Assembly: GCF_000317125.1 (NCBI RefSeq)
Contig: NC_019695.1
Coordinates: 2,654,336 to 2,718,335, forward strand
Length of the DNA: 64,000 nt
Origin: Chroococcidiopsis thermalis PCC 7203
GTDB taxonomy: Bacteria; Cyanobacteriota; Cyanobacteriia; Cyanobacteriales; Chroococcidiopsidaceae
Reading direction: 5' to 3'
The first letter of the stretch is position 1. Every line of letters starts with the position of its first letter. The notes beneath the pieces are model-generated. The model was not told where the DNA came from and did no database searches. It saw nothing but the letters and a program-made list of their open reading frames with translations. A program made the translations under genes and the position numbers. Shown here piece by piece: positions 17,405-26,490 of the stretch.

Positions 17405-17974
17405 TTTATTCAGTTGAAAGTACTGCTGTAACTTAGTTTGAGCGCTAGCCCTCGTAGCAATTTTCTATTTTTACGAGTGGTTTAGTGTTGACTAAACCGG
17501 CTAAATGCTATACTGTTATTATTGCTAATCGCAAGAAAATATTATGACTTAAGAACTGAAAGCGACAAAACAAGCTAAAGGTAAACTGAGTCATTATTGG
17601 CAGGTTATCTAAAAATTGCGCGAATTTCCTAGCCTTTAGCTGCAAAGCACAAAAACAAGGCAAGTTTTATGTATTATCAAGCAGGAATACCTGATATATA
17701 GCTATTTTTTCTGAAACGCTTTATAGGATTTACTCTGATGGCTATAATTGGTCATTAGTCATTAGTGACTGATAACTAGTGACGATAGTAGCTGTTGCTT
17801 CAGTTGCCGCGATCGCAGCGAATAAATTTAGAGTATTTCTGTCTAAAGTTATAGCTGGCACTGAACGTAGGTTTTAAATCTTTTCTCGTCGATCTCAGCT
17901 TCTCTTCTGATAACTGCTAGTTTTCTTTTGGAAGACGATCGCAGTTATAAGGGTTTAGTAGTGCCATATTCTTA

Positions 17975-18065
17975 TATAGCAGTTCTAAATGATTTGTAAA
18001 GTAGGCTTCCAGCCTGCGGCAGGCTTCCAGCCTGCTCCGTTCATGAATCACATAGGATTGCTATA
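17975..18065. repeat. Modular repeat with TATAGC ends and a CCAGCCTGC core
   Basis: The ends TATAGCAGTTCT and AGGATTGCTATA are inverted; next inward are AATGATTTGTAAAG and CGTTCATGAATCA. The core has two copies of AGGCTTCCAGCCTGC separated by GG. The same frame is found at 13391 and, in the other orientation, at 22091. Confidence 0.8.
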
Positions 18066-18284
18066 TGGTGAAATCTGCACAGACATAAATATTTTTTGCG
18101 CCTATTTTTCGGACTTGAGTTAAGCCTGAAAATATCTGGCGTTTGAATCAGTTTTGGTTCGTAGTGGGCGCTGCCCACACGACTATTTCTGGTGTCTCAA
18201 TCAGTTTTAGTTTGTATTTGGCGATGCCCTACAAGCTACTGATAAATGACTGACCAATTACCATTTACCATAAGATGAAAAGTT

Positions 18285-19649
18285 ATGCTGACCCGCAGAA
18301 ACTTCATCGAACAAGCAATTATTACTCCAATTCAAGCTGTAGCAGCCGCCAAAGTTTTTAGTTTCTTTCCAATTAATTACAAACCAAAAGTTATCATTAT
18401 TGGTGCTGGGTTATCAGGACTCGCAGCAGGATACCTTTTATCTCAGAAAGGTATCGATTTAACTGTTTTAGAAGCACGTTCTCGCCTGGGCGGGCGCGTT
18501 TATTCTCAGACAATTGATGAAAATGAAAATTTAGCAGTGGAACTGGGTGCAGAGTGGATTGGTGCTTCTCATCAGCGAGTCATTTCTCTTTGTCAAGAAT
18601 TAGGATTGGAATTGCACAATAATCAGTTCAATACCCATTTGTTATATCAAGGTAAATATTTTCGTCAAAATGAATGGGATTTTTCCGATGCTTGCAATAA
18701 TAAATTAGATAATTTGCTACAGGCTTACTCAAATCTAAGTGAAGCCAATAAGATGAAATTGGATAAGATTGACTTGTGGCGTTATTTAGTTGACAACGGT
18801 ATTAAAGATAAAGACTTAGACTTCATCGAATTAATTAAAAGTACAGATTTTGGTGAAAGTATTCGTTTTGCTTCTGCTTTTCTTGCTTTAGATGAATATG
18901 TTGAATCGCAAGAAACCTATCATATGGACTATAAAATTAAAGGAGGTAATAGTAAGCTAGCCAAAACTTTAGCCGAAAAAATTGGACGAGATAAGATTCT
19001 ACTCAATCGTCAAGTTGTAGCAATTGAACAAACGGGGCGATCGGTAATAATTACTTGTGCTAATGGAGACAAACTCGCTGCTGATAAAGTTATTTGTACT
19101 TTGCCGACAACGGTAATGAAAGATATTCGCTGGAATCCAGTTTTACCAGCAGATAAATTAGAGGCGATCGACGCATTACAATATAGTCGAATCAATAAAT
19201 ATGCCACTTTGTATAATCGTAGATTTTGGCAGGATGAAAGCTTCGATCTGATCACTGATGGACCCGCTCATTACTTCTACCACGCTACTAAAAATCAAGT
19301 TTCTACCAAAGGTGCATTAGTCTCTTATACGATTGGTGATAAAGCTGATATTTTTGCTAGGCAATCCAATGCGGGGAGAAATGCGTTAGTTGAAAGTGCG
19401 TTAAAACCAATTTTTGGCGATACAGAACAGTATGCTTTAAAGCAGATCAATCATTATTGGGGAAATGATGAATTTGCAAGAGGAAGCTATGCTTTTTACG
19501 GTAAAAATCAGTGGTTTAATGTTCGTCCTATTTTGCAAAGAAAGTTTAAGCACGTTCACTTTGCAGGGGAACATATAGCTGATTGGCAGGGATATATGGA
19601 AGGAGCAATTGAGACGGGTGAAGCCGCTGTTGCTGCTATTTTGGGATAA
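18285..19649 (+). CDS. FAD-dependent amine oxidase (flavin monoamine oxidase family)
   Basis: The N-terminus has TRRNFIEQAI plus a hydrophobic stretch, resembling a Tat signal. VIIIGAGLSGLAAGYLL (GxGxxG at 40-45) is the FAD-binding Rossmann motif, and LEARSRLGGRVYS is the typical second FAD segment. VELGAEWIG and the C-terminal HFAGEHIADWQGYMEGAIETG complete the amine oxidase signature. The likely reaction is oxidative deamination of an amine or amino acid with production of H2O2. The substrate is unknown, and no neighbour indicates a pathway. Confidence 0.85.
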   Translation: MLTRRNFIEQAIITPIQAVAAAKVFSFFPINYKPKVIIIGAGLSGLAAGYLLSQKGIDLTVLEARSRLGGRVYSQTIDENENLAVELGAEWIGASHQRVISLCQELGLELHNNQFNTHLLYQGKYFRQNEWDFSDACNNKLDNLLQAYSNLSEANKMKLDKIDLWRYLVDNGIKDKDLDFIELIKSTDFGESIRFASAFLALDEYVESQETYHMDYKIKGGNSKLAKTLAEKIGRDKILLNRQVVAIEQTGRSVIITCANGDKLAADKVICTLPTTVMKDIRWNPVLPADKLEAIDALQYSRINKYATLYNRRFWQDESFDLITDGPAHYFYHATKNQVSTKGALVSYTIGDKADIFARQSNAGRNALVESALKPIFGDTEQYALKQINHYWGNDEFARGSYAFYGKNQWFNVRPILQRKFKHVHFAGEHIADWQGYMEGAIETGEAAVAAILG

Positions 19650-19815
19650 ATATCTCTCCCTAAATTCCCCTTGAAAAGGGTATAACCGAAGTCCAATACA
19701 CGCCAAGATAGACAGGACTGATATTGTTGTATTCAATAGCCTGATGCCGGAGTACACTTCAGATAGATATAGCACTCGAAGCAAAGGATAGGAAATAATA
19801 GAAGAGAGGTAAACG

Positions 19816-19875
19816 ATGTCAACAGATGAAACAATAGCAAGTTTTGATGGCAAGTTAACGATAATTGAGTTATAG
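19816..19875 (+). CDS. Putative 19-residue micro-ORF or leader peptide
   Basis: GAGAGGT lies 5 bp before an ATG that opens 19 codons (MSTDETIASFDGKLTIIEL) and a TAG stop; an intrinsic terminator follows 23 bp later. The arrangement looks like a self-contained small transcription unit. The alternative is the remnant of a longer gene. I recognise no homologue. Confidence 0.35.
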   Translation: MSTDETIASFDGKLTIIEL

Positions 19876-19898
19876 CTGCTCAATTTCATTGCGAGGCT

Positions 19899-19932
19899 AA
19901 AAAGAGTAAATCGAGTTGGTTTACTCTTTTTT
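19899..19932. terminator. Intrinsic terminator
   Basis: The arms AAAAAGAGTAAA (19899-19910) and TTTACTCTTTTT (19920-19932) surround a 9-base loop. The stem is followed by T residues on the + strand and is A-rich on the other side, so it may work in both directions. Confidence 0.75.
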
Positions 19933-20324
19933 ATGTCTATCTATTTAATTTTGTTCTTGACTTTGTTTCACATTTCACACGGTCACTTGCGTGCGGGGGT
20001 TTCCTCCGTTGAGCAAAGCGATCTCCTCTGTGCAAGCTCAACCCTCTATACGAACAAGTTGTTGCGCTTCGCTTCAAAGCTCTAACTTACCTAGTAGATG
20101 AGTGCGGTGAAGATGTATCTCTATATTGCTAACAGTAAGAAATGCGATCGCAGTTCTTTAGTTTAAGAAAGTCGAATATGACAGATGTAATGGATTTGAC
20201 GTGACATTTATTCGATGCGATCGCTCGCTCCTTGCCGATAAATTAAAGCTAACGAACGAGGAAAACCTCGCCGCTCAACAAAACTAGCAATTCAATCAAA
20301 AACCATACATTCAGGAGACGAAAC

Positions 20325-20633
20325 ATGAAACTGACCTATCGCGGTACAACATACGATCGCCATCCTTCTCAAGCTGACAATCGCCCATTTCAGCAAGTTC
20401 GCGAACCTGGAGCAGCTTATAACCTCAGTTACCGTGGCGTGACCTATCGGCTCGATCCTAACGCCCAACCTGTAGAATCTGCACGACCAGTAACCTATCA
20501 AGCAATCTATCGAGGCATTACCTATTTTGTTCGCAAAACTGCGCGCGGGGAAGTTACATTTCTCGCTCAAGTTGAAAAATCTCCCGCACAAGCGCCTTCG
20601 CCTAGCCTGCTAAATCGGCTGTTTCGAGTTTAG
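20325..20633 (+). CDS. DUF4278 domain protein
   Basis: A 102-residue protein with three YRG-(T/V/I)-(T/T/T)-Y repeats: LTYRGTTYDRHP at residue 3, LSYRGVTYRLDP near 34, and AIYRGITYFVRK near 64. This is the cyanobacterial DUF4278 pattern, usually N-terminal in small proteins. CAGGAGAC lies 5 bp before the ATG. The function of the family is unknown. The tail (KSPAQAPSPSLLNRLFRV) is basic and may be flexible. Confidence 0.82.
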   Translation: MKLTYRGTTYDRHPSQADNRPFQQVREPGAAYNLSYRGVTYRLDPNAQPVESARPVTYQAIYRGITYFVRKTARGEVTFLAQVEKSPAQAPSPSLLNRLFRV

Positions 20634-20720
20634 TATGCTGCGCGGAATTTTCCTCTTGGGCAGCATAGTTCCACTGGAAGAACCCTAAATTACAATATCT
20701 AGACTTAAAATCAGCGAAGA

Positions 20721-22058
20721 ATGATGAAACGGCTAATTGTATGCTGCGATGGGACTTGGCAAAACTTATCTAGCCCGTATCCAACTAACGTTGTTAAAAT
20801 TGCCCAAGCGATCGAACCTATAGACAGTAACGGAATTCCTCAACTTGTCTTCTACGATGAAGGTATCGGAGCGGGAAATCAAGCAGAAAAGCTACTTGCT
20901 AGAGCTGATAGAATTCTGGGTGGAGCCTTCGGAATTGGTATTGACACTAATATTCAGGATGCCTATCGCTTTTTGTGTCTAAATTATGAGATTGGTGACG
21001 AGATTTACTTATTTGGTTTCAGTCGAGGTGCTTATACTGTACGCAGTCTCGCGGGATTAATTCGTTGTACCGGAGGTTTACTCCTGCGTCAAAATATCCG
21101 CGAAGCACCTTATATGTATCAGATATATCGCGATCGCCAACTCACTTTGCAGGAGAAAGAGAAATTCCGCCAAGTACCTAGAATTCCCCAAAAAGGCGCA
21201 TATAGTTCTGAAGCAGAGCAGGTTTATCAACAGCAAGATCGGCTTTATCAAGAATGCCGAGATCGGGCGTATCAAATTTATCGCGATCGCAGCTTTCTTT
21301 CATTAGAAGAAGCAACAGAAAATCCTGATTCAGAAAAAACACGACAGGATTTGCAACAGAAAGAGGAGAAAGTGCGAGAATTATTAAATCGCGCTCAAAT
21401 TCCACTGCTAGGCGATCGAGAGAGTAGGCGCGAGGTTAAGATTACCCTCTTAGGATGTTGGGATACAGTTGGAGCGTTAGGCGTACCCGATCGAATTCCG
21501 GTTCTGAGCAGATTAATAAATCGCAAATATAAATTTCACGATACCTATCTCAGTTCAATTATTCAGAATGCCTTGCACGCTATAGCAATTGACGAGATTC
21601 GCAGAGTCTTTAATGTCACCCCAATGCAAAAAAGTTCTAGAGCGGGCGATCAAACGCTGGAGCAAGTATGGTTTCCAGGCGCTCACGGCTGTACTGGTGG
21701 TGGTAGTTGGAATGAGACAGGGCTATCAGATGCAGCTTTAGCATGGATGATGGATCGAATTATAGGTCTGGGTCTAAAGCTGGAGTTCGACCGGATGGCG
21801 GTTGAAGGTGGAATCAACCACAACTATCAGGCTGCATTCAACAACGAACCCGATATCTTTTATAGATTAGCAGGGGGACATTGGCGCGAAATTACTGGAG
21901 TTGCCAATTTAGAATCTGCCCAATTTCATGAAAGTGTAAAAAACCGCTGGCATTACGCCTTTGACAAAGATAACCCTCCTACTAAACTTTATCGACCAAA
22001 AAATCTTAAGAAATATATTCAAGAATATCCAGAACAGTTTCCAGGCTGGAAAATATAG
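20721..22058 (+). CDS. DUF2235 alpha/beta-hydrolase-like protein
   Basis: It begins KRLIVCCDGTWQN, the characteristic DUF2235 start, and carries GFSRGAYTVRSLAGLI with the nucleophile-elbow serine S101. KITLLGCWDTVGALGVP and WFPGAHGCTGGG are further family blocks. DUF2235 includes bacterial phospholipase-type effectors (Tle1-like) as well as many uncharacterised cytoplasmic enzymes. A charged insert at about 150-235 (rich in E, R and Q) is likely coiled or helical. No secretion genes are nearby, so an effector role is not supported here. A second in-frame ATG directly follows the first. Confidence 0.82.
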   Translation: MMKRLIVCCDGTWQNLSSPYPTNVVKIAQAIEPIDSNGIPQLVFYDEGIGAGNQAEKLLARADRILGGAFGIGIDTNIQDAYRFLCLNYEIGDEIYLFGFSRGAYTVRSLAGLIRCTGGLLLRQNIREAPYMYQIYRDRQLTLQEKEKFRQVPRIPQKGAYSSEAEQVYQQQDRLYQECRDRAYQIYRDRSFLSLEEATENPDSEKTRQDLQQKEEKVRELLNRAQIPLLGDRESRREVKITLLGCWDTVGALGVPDRIPVLSRLINRKYKFHDTYLSSIIQNALHAIAIDEIRRVFNVTPMQKSSRAGDQTLEQVWFPGAHGCTGGGSWNETGLSDAALAWMMDRIIGLGLKLEFDRMAVEGGINHNYQAAFNNEPDIFYRLAGGHWREITGVANLESAQFHESVKNRWHYAFDKDNPPTKLYRPKNLKKYIQEYPEQFPGWKI

Positions 22059-22090
22059 CGTTTCCATGTATGTGCAATAGCGTATGTGCA

Positions 22091-22162
22091 ATAGCAATCC
22101 TATTTGATTCATGAACGTGGAGCAGGCTAGAAGCCTGCTTTACAAATCATTGAGAACTGCTA
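22091..22162. repeat. Modular repeat, inverted copy with a single GCAGGCTxxAAGCCTGC core
   Basis: The ends ATAGCAATCCTA and GAACTGCTA, with inner segments TTGATTCATGAACG and TACAAATCATTGA, match the copy at 17975 in reverse orientation. The core is one short palindrome (AGCAGGCT-AGA-AGCCTGCT). Confidence 0.8.
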
Positions 22163-22169
22163 AATACAT

Positions 22170-22201
22170 CTTTAGGGGCGCATAGCCGTGCGTCCCTAAA
22201 G
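22170..22201. repeat. Hairpin of the GGGGCGCA/TGCGYCCC family
   Basis: The stem CTTTAGGGGCGCA and TGCGTCCCTAAAG surrounds a short loop. Related hairpins are at 47364-47390 (inside a gene), 50269-50296 and 54435-54464. Confidence 0.75.
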
Positions 22202-22292
22202 AATTGTAAGACAATCCACGCTTTCCGTTCGATTCCACGCAGGTTGGTTGCCTCACTATGGGATTGCAAAACAATCCGTACTTCCTCTTCAC

Positions 22293-24392
22293 TCACTTGC
22301 CGTCGATCGTAAAGTGTTTAACTTGACTACCCAACCCTAATCTATCCAACAAAAACGCATAATCAAAAGCAGTTTCCTTCAAGCTTTCATAACGCCCAGA
22401 CGCACCTCCATGTCCTGCACCCATATTCGTTTTGAGTAAGAGAACATTGCGATCTGTTTTGAGTTCTCTTAACTTTGCCGTCCATTTCGCTGGTTCCCAA
22501 TATTGCACGCGAGAATCATTCAAACCTGCATTAATTAGTAAATCTGGATACTCCTTCGCCTCCACGTTGTCATAAGGAGAATAAGATTTGATGTAATCGT
22601 AATAAACTTTGTCGTTGGGATTTCCCCATTCATCCCACTCAATTGTAGTTAGTGGTAAAGAAGTATCGAGGATAGTTGTCACGACATCGACAAACGGCAC
22701 GTCAGCAATAACTGCTTTAAATAAATCAGGACGCAGATTTACAACTGCACCCATTAATAAACCACCCGCACTACCACCAGAAATAGACAAGCGATCGCTA
22801 TTCGTCCAACCTTGAGAAATCAAATACTCCGCACATGCAATAAAATCAGTAAATGTATTTTTCTTGTGCAAAAACTTACCATTCTCATACCATTTTCGAC
22901 CCATTTCGCTGCCACCACGAATGTGTGCGATCGCAAATACTACACCGCGATCGAGTAGCGACAAGCGATTAGAAGAAAATGCAGCGGGATAGGAATAACC
23001 GTAAGAACCATATCCAGTTAAAAACAAAGGATTTTCCCCATTTTTTTGGATTCCCTTTTTATAAACAATTGAAATTGGTACTTGCACGCTATCTTCCGCT
23101 GTTGCCATCAGCCATTCACTTTGATATTGAGTGCGATCGTAGCCTCCTAGCACTGGGGTTTCTTTTTTCAATTCTCTTTGTTGAGTCTCCATGTCAAAAT
23201 CGAACACGGAATTGGGAGTAATTAAAGAAGTGTAATTGAAGCGTAAAGTTTTGGTATTAAATTCTGGATTATTCCCTTCATAAACAGCATAAGTTGGTTC
23301 GGGGAAAGTCATTTCATATTCCTCCCCCGTGGCGAATTTTTGGACTCTTACCGTTGGCAATCCTCTTTGGCGTTCGTAAATAACTAAATGGTTGCTAAAA
23401 GCACTCACGCCCAATAAAAATACGTCTTCTCGATGGGAAATTACCGTTTCCCAATTCTCTTTTGTTGGGGAGCTAACGGGAGCTTTCATCAATTTAAAAT
23501 TGATTGCCTCGTCATTAGTTGTAATGTAAAAATTATCGCTGTGATGCTCGATATCATACTCCATCCCATCTGTACGCGGGTGGATGAGCTGAAAATTACC
23601 TGTAGGATTATTTGCTGCTAGATAATGCACTTCCGAGGTAATCATGCTACCTAATTCTAGTAGGATATAAGCTTGAGAGCGCGTTTTCCCTACAGATAAA
23701 TGGAAGGCTTCGTCAGTTTCTTCATAAACTAAAATATCTTCAGCGATCGGTACATCTAATGAATGTCGCCAAAGTTGAAACGGACGGTTAGCATCATCGA
23801 CTTTGGTGTAAAAAACTGTACAGTTATCGTTTCCCCAGGCAAAAGAATAGTAAGTATCTTCTATGCTTTGCTCGTAAAGTTGTGATGTGTTTAAATCTAA
23901 AAAATACATTGTGTATCTTTCAGCACCACTGGTATCAACTGAGTAAGCTAATAGCTGATGATTGGGACTGACTTGTAACACGCCAATATTGAAAAACTCG
24001 TGTCCTTCTGCAAGGGTATTTTGATCTAGCAGAATTTCTTCAGCAGCATCGAGGCTACCTTTTTTGCGACAATAAATCGGATATGCCTTTCCTGCCTCAG
24101 TACGAGAATAATAATAATATTCATCTTTGCGATAAGGAACAGATAGATCGGTTTCCTGAATGCGATCCAACATCTCTTTATACAGTTTTTCTTGCAGAAC
24201 TTCCGTATGCTGCATCATTGTTTGAGTATAAGAATTTTCTGCTTCCAGATAAGCAATAACTTCAGAATTTTCCTTTTCTCTGAGCCAATAGTAGTTATCT
24301 ACTCGTTCGTCGTTATGTAAAATCAGCGACTGCGGCTTTTTTGCAGCAATGGGTGGAGTTAACTTGTTTTGTGGAAGACGATCCTGACTCAT
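22293..24392 (-). CDS. ptrB: Oligopeptidase B (prolyl oligopeptidase family S9A)
   Basis: A 699-residue S9A serine peptidase: an N-terminal beta-propeller (residues about 80-410) and a C-terminal alpha/beta-hydrolase. The catalytic triad is S541 in GGSAGG, D626 in LNDSRV and H661 in GAGHGG. The motifs NYYWLRE near the start and WDEWGNP are typical of oligopeptidase B, which cleaves short peptides after Arg or Lys in the cytoplasm. There is no signal peptide. It follows the nucleotidase gene by 86 bp on the same strand. Confidence 0.92.
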   Translation of the reverse strand: MSQDRLPQNKLTPPIAAKKPQSLILHNDERVDNYYWLREKENSEVIAYLEAENSYTQTMMQHTEVLQEKLYKEMLDRIQETDLSVPYRKDEYYYYSRTEAGKAYPIYCRKKGSLDAAEEILLDQNTLAEGHEFFNIGVLQVSPNHQLLAYSVDTSGAERYTMYFLDLNTSQLYEQSIEDTYYSFAWGNDNCTVFYTKVDDANRPFQLWRHSLDVPIAEDILVYEETDEAFHLSVGKTRSQAYILLELGSMITSEVHYLAANNPTGNFQLIHPRTDGMEYDIEHHSDNFYITTNDEAINFKLMKAPVSSPTKENWETVISHREDVFLLGVSAFSNHLVIYERQRGLPTVRVQKFATGEEYEMTFPEPTYAVYEGNNPEFNTKTLRFNYTSLITPNSVFDFDMETQQRELKKETPVLGGYDRTQYQSEWLMATAEDSVQVPISIVYKKGIQKNGENPLFLTGYGSYGYSYPAAFSSNRLSLLDRGVVFAIAHIRGGSEMGRKWYENGKFLHKKNTFTDFIACAEYLISQGWTNSDRLSISGGSAGGLLMGAVVNLRPDLFKAVIADVPFVDVVTTILDTSLPLTTIEWDEWGNPNDKVYYDYIKSYSPYDNVEAKEYPDLLINAGLNDSRVQYWEPAKWTAKLRELKTDRNVLLLKTNMGAGHGGASGRYESLKETAFDYAFLLDRLGLGSQVKHFTIDGK

Positions 24393-24478
24393 AATTTGTA
24401 ATTGTTGAAATTTGTGATTTTTGGCACTAAAGATGATTCGATAAGTCTCCTTTGAAAAGGAGGACTTTGAGATACCCT

Positions 24479-25999
24479 TTAAAAAGAAGGACTTTTGTAT
24501 CGCTTTAAGACGGAATCAGCGAAAGTATCTTTGAGGCGATCGATCGCCACGAAACGGAGATCGCGCATTTGATAAATTAACTTGACATCTTTTTGCTTAA
24601 AATTCAAAAATTCTAGCCCTTGTTCTTGACCGCTCATCAAAAAATCATTAATTGCTACGCGGTAGTTCTTGTCTTTTTCAAGGGGTTCGCCATTCACCAT
24701 CCAAGTACCAATATCAGCTTTTTTACTCACATTTGCTGTTTGTAAAAAACCACCCGTACCTCTATTAGCCTGCCCTTGTTCTAATACTTTTTCTAACAAA
24801 CTTCCCTTCATTTCTACAGCTAAGACTTTACCTCCAAATGGGAGAACTCGAATAATATCGTATTGAGTAATTCTTCCTGGGGGAATGAAATCGTCAATCC
24901 GAATTGACCCACTATTAAATATAGCTAAATCTGCTTGATAAACCTCTCGAAGCATGGCTTGAGCGATTAATGCCGTCAGATTAGTAGCGCGATTGCGGAC
25001 GCTAGATTCTAAACCATCTAAAGCAATATTTGTAGTTGCGATCGCCTCTTCTGGAGCAAAGCCCTCTGCTCTAAATCCCTGATATGCTTTTTCTATCCAT
25101 GCATTCACGATTTTTGCCACGCGAGGATCTTCAGGAATTGTCTCTGTAACTGACTGTAATTGAGAATCTACAACTAATTTTTTTGTCTCGGTATCGTAGC
25201 GCAAATTGTGAATGTAGACGCTACGCGCATTTGCGTCGGCTTTAAATAAAGGTGTAAAATCTTCTCCCCGCCATTGTTGAATATTTTCATGTTCGTGTCC
25301 CCCTAAAATCAAATCGATTTCTGGAACTTCTGCGGCGAGTTTCTGGTCTTGAGCCAGGTTTAAATGAGTTAAAGCAATAATAAGATCGACTTGACCTTTA
25401 AGTGCTGCAACTTGAGTCCGCGCTGCTTGAATTGGCTCGGCATAGCTGACATACTTTTGTTTATTACTATCTATCGTCAATCCAATTAGACCGACTCTAA
25501 TGATTGTACCGCGATCGCTTTTTACATTTAATATTTGCGATTCTGCTACGCCAGGAAAAGATTTACCTCGATTATCCCTGACATTACTAGATATCCACTT
25601 AAATTGAGATTCTTTTAAACGTTGTAAAAACTCGGACTCGACTAAATCGAACTCGTGGTTCCCAAAGGTCGCGTAGTCGAAACCAACAGCGTTCATCACC
25701 GCTACCATGTGTTGACCAGCCAAAGGTTTACCATTCACCTTCGCAGTCCCCAAAGCCGAGGGGCTAAAAGCGTCTCCAGCCAGTACGGTGTAGGTACGAG
25801 GATTTTGGCTGAGTAATTCTTGTCGCAAAGTTGCAACCCGCGCTAATCCACCTCGTTTTCCCCCGTCCACTGGGGCGATTTCATAAACATCATTCAGATG
25901 TAGCAAAGTAATCTCTACAACCTCAGCCAACGCAGGGCTAGCGATACATAAAGCTACAACTTGCAGCACCAAACCCCACGCGACAGAGAACGATTTCAT
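24479..25999 (-). CDS. Exported 5'-nucleotidase / UshA-CpdB family metallophosphatase
   Basis: A Sec signal peptide ends near ALA-25. The metallophosphoesterase domain has LLHLNDVYE, LAGDAFSPS, FGNHEFDL and LGGHEHE as metal-binding blocks. The C-terminal 5_nucleotid_C domain (about 325-500) has NSGSIRIDDFIPPG and VLPFGGKVLAVEMKG. Enzymes of this family hydrolyse nucleoside monophosphates or 2',3'-cyclic nucleotides in the periplasm to recover phosphate or nucleosides. The gene starts 6 bp after the small membrane-protein gene upstream. Confidence 0.9.
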   Translation of the reverse strand: MKSFSVAWGLVLQVVALCIASPALAEVVEITLLHLNDVYEIAPVDGGKRGGLARVATLRQELLSQNPRTYTVLAGDAFSPSALGTAKVNGKPLAGQHMVAVMNAVGFDYATFGNHEFDLVESEFLQRLKESQFKWISSNVRDNRGKSFPGVAESQILNVKSDRGTIIRVGLIGLTIDSNKQKYVSYAEPIQAARTQVAALKGQVDLIIALTHLNLAQDQKLAAEVPEIDLILGGHEHENIQQWRGEDFTPLFKADANARSVYIHNLRYDTETKKLVVDSQLQSVTETIPEDPRVAKIVNAWIEKAYQGFRAEGFAPEEAIATTNIALDGLESSVRNRATNLTALIAQAMLREVYQADLAIFNSGSIRIDDFIPPGRITQYDIIRVLPFGGKVLAVEMKGSLLEKVLEQGQANRGTGGFLQTANVSKKADIGTWMVNGEPLEKDKNYRVAINDFLMSGQEQGLEFLNFKQKDVKLIYQMRDLRFVAIDRLKDTFADSVLKRYKSPSF

Positions 26000-26005
26000 C
26001 TTCGG

Positions 26006-26323
26006 TTACATATTTAACGCCAAGCGTCTTTGTAACACAATCATCACCAAATTGGTAAGCAGACAGGTGCTAGCAAGTCCCAGTAGGATGTACGTAGGAG
26101 CCATCACTACCCCAATCGATAGCCAGGTTGCAACGTGCAGGATCATAATAAAGGCAAAAAAGCCAGCGACTCCTGCTGCTTGCCAAACCCGCGCTTGAGG
26201 GTGGCGCAGCGCCGTGAAAATCATCGTCGCTATAGTAGCAATTAAAGTAGCTGGAACCAAAAAGGCACAGATACTAACGCAGTGGGTGCGCGAAAACTCC
26301 GCCATGACATGTAAATCCAACAT
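26006..26323 (-). CDS. Small polytopic membrane protein of unknown function
   Basis: Translation from the ATG at 26323 gives 105 residues with three hydrophobic segments: ICAFLVPATLIATIATMIFT, GVAGFFAFIMILHVATWLSI and YILLGLASTCLLTNLVMIVL. This start has GGGAG 8 bp upstream; an ATG eight codons earlier lacks such a site. It sits 6 bp before the nucleotidase gene and is probably in its operon. I do not recognise a domain. Confidence 0.65.
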   Translation of the reverse strand: MLDLHVMAEFSRTHCVSICAFLVPATLIATIATMIFTALRHPQARVWQAAGVAGFFAFIMILHVATWLSIGVVMAPTYILLGLASTCLLTNLVMIVLQRRLALNM

Positions 26324-26403
26324 TAGTTCTCCCGATCGCGTTGCCAAATATTACAACAGTTACCACCCCAGACTCTAGTAACTTTAAACTTTTTGAAACA
26401 ATA

Positions 26404-26470
26404 TGAGGGAGATAAGGGAGACAAGAGAGACAAGGGAGACAAGGGAGACAAAGGAGACAAGGGGGCTGAG
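26404..26470. repeat. Short GGGAGACAA tandem repeat
   Basis: About six copies of a 9-bp unit GGGAGACAA with variants. It reads as the opposite strand of the 18-bp minisatellite at 3367 (TTGTCTCCC) and lies between divergent genes. The open frames across it are low-complexity artefacts. Confidence 0.75.
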
Positions 26471-26490
26471 GGGGATACTGATAACTGATA

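Larger units (their letters stand above)
17245..18284. other. 1.04-kb gap: small ORF, repeats, otherwise nothing recognised
   Basis: It contains a degenerate palindrome of the GTAGAGACGTTA family (17246-17275), a 36-codon ORF (17294-17404), a TIR-bounded repeat (17975-18065) and two imperfect 50-bp direct copies with TCTGGYGTYT...ATCAGTTTT...GCC (18131-18238). The stretch 17405-17970 shows no ORF with a convincing start and no RNA gene that I recognise. Confidence 0.6.
19650..20324. other. 675-bp gap with a micro-ORF, a terminator and a repeat
   Basis: It contains a 19-codon ORF with a strong ribosome binding site (19816-19875), a hairpin terminator (19899-19932) and a GC-rich repeat with GTTGAGC/GCTCAAC arms (20009-20042). 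The remaining sequence shows no recognisable gene. Confidence 0.6.

Noticed and set aside
17405-17970. Possible RNA gene or CsbD-like remnant
   Set aside because: No stable conserved fold, tRNA-like T-arm or complete frame could be found.
20721-22058. Type VI secretion phospholipase effector
   Set aside because: DUF2235 fits the fold, but there are no secretion, VgrG or immunity genes nearby, so an effector role is unsupported.
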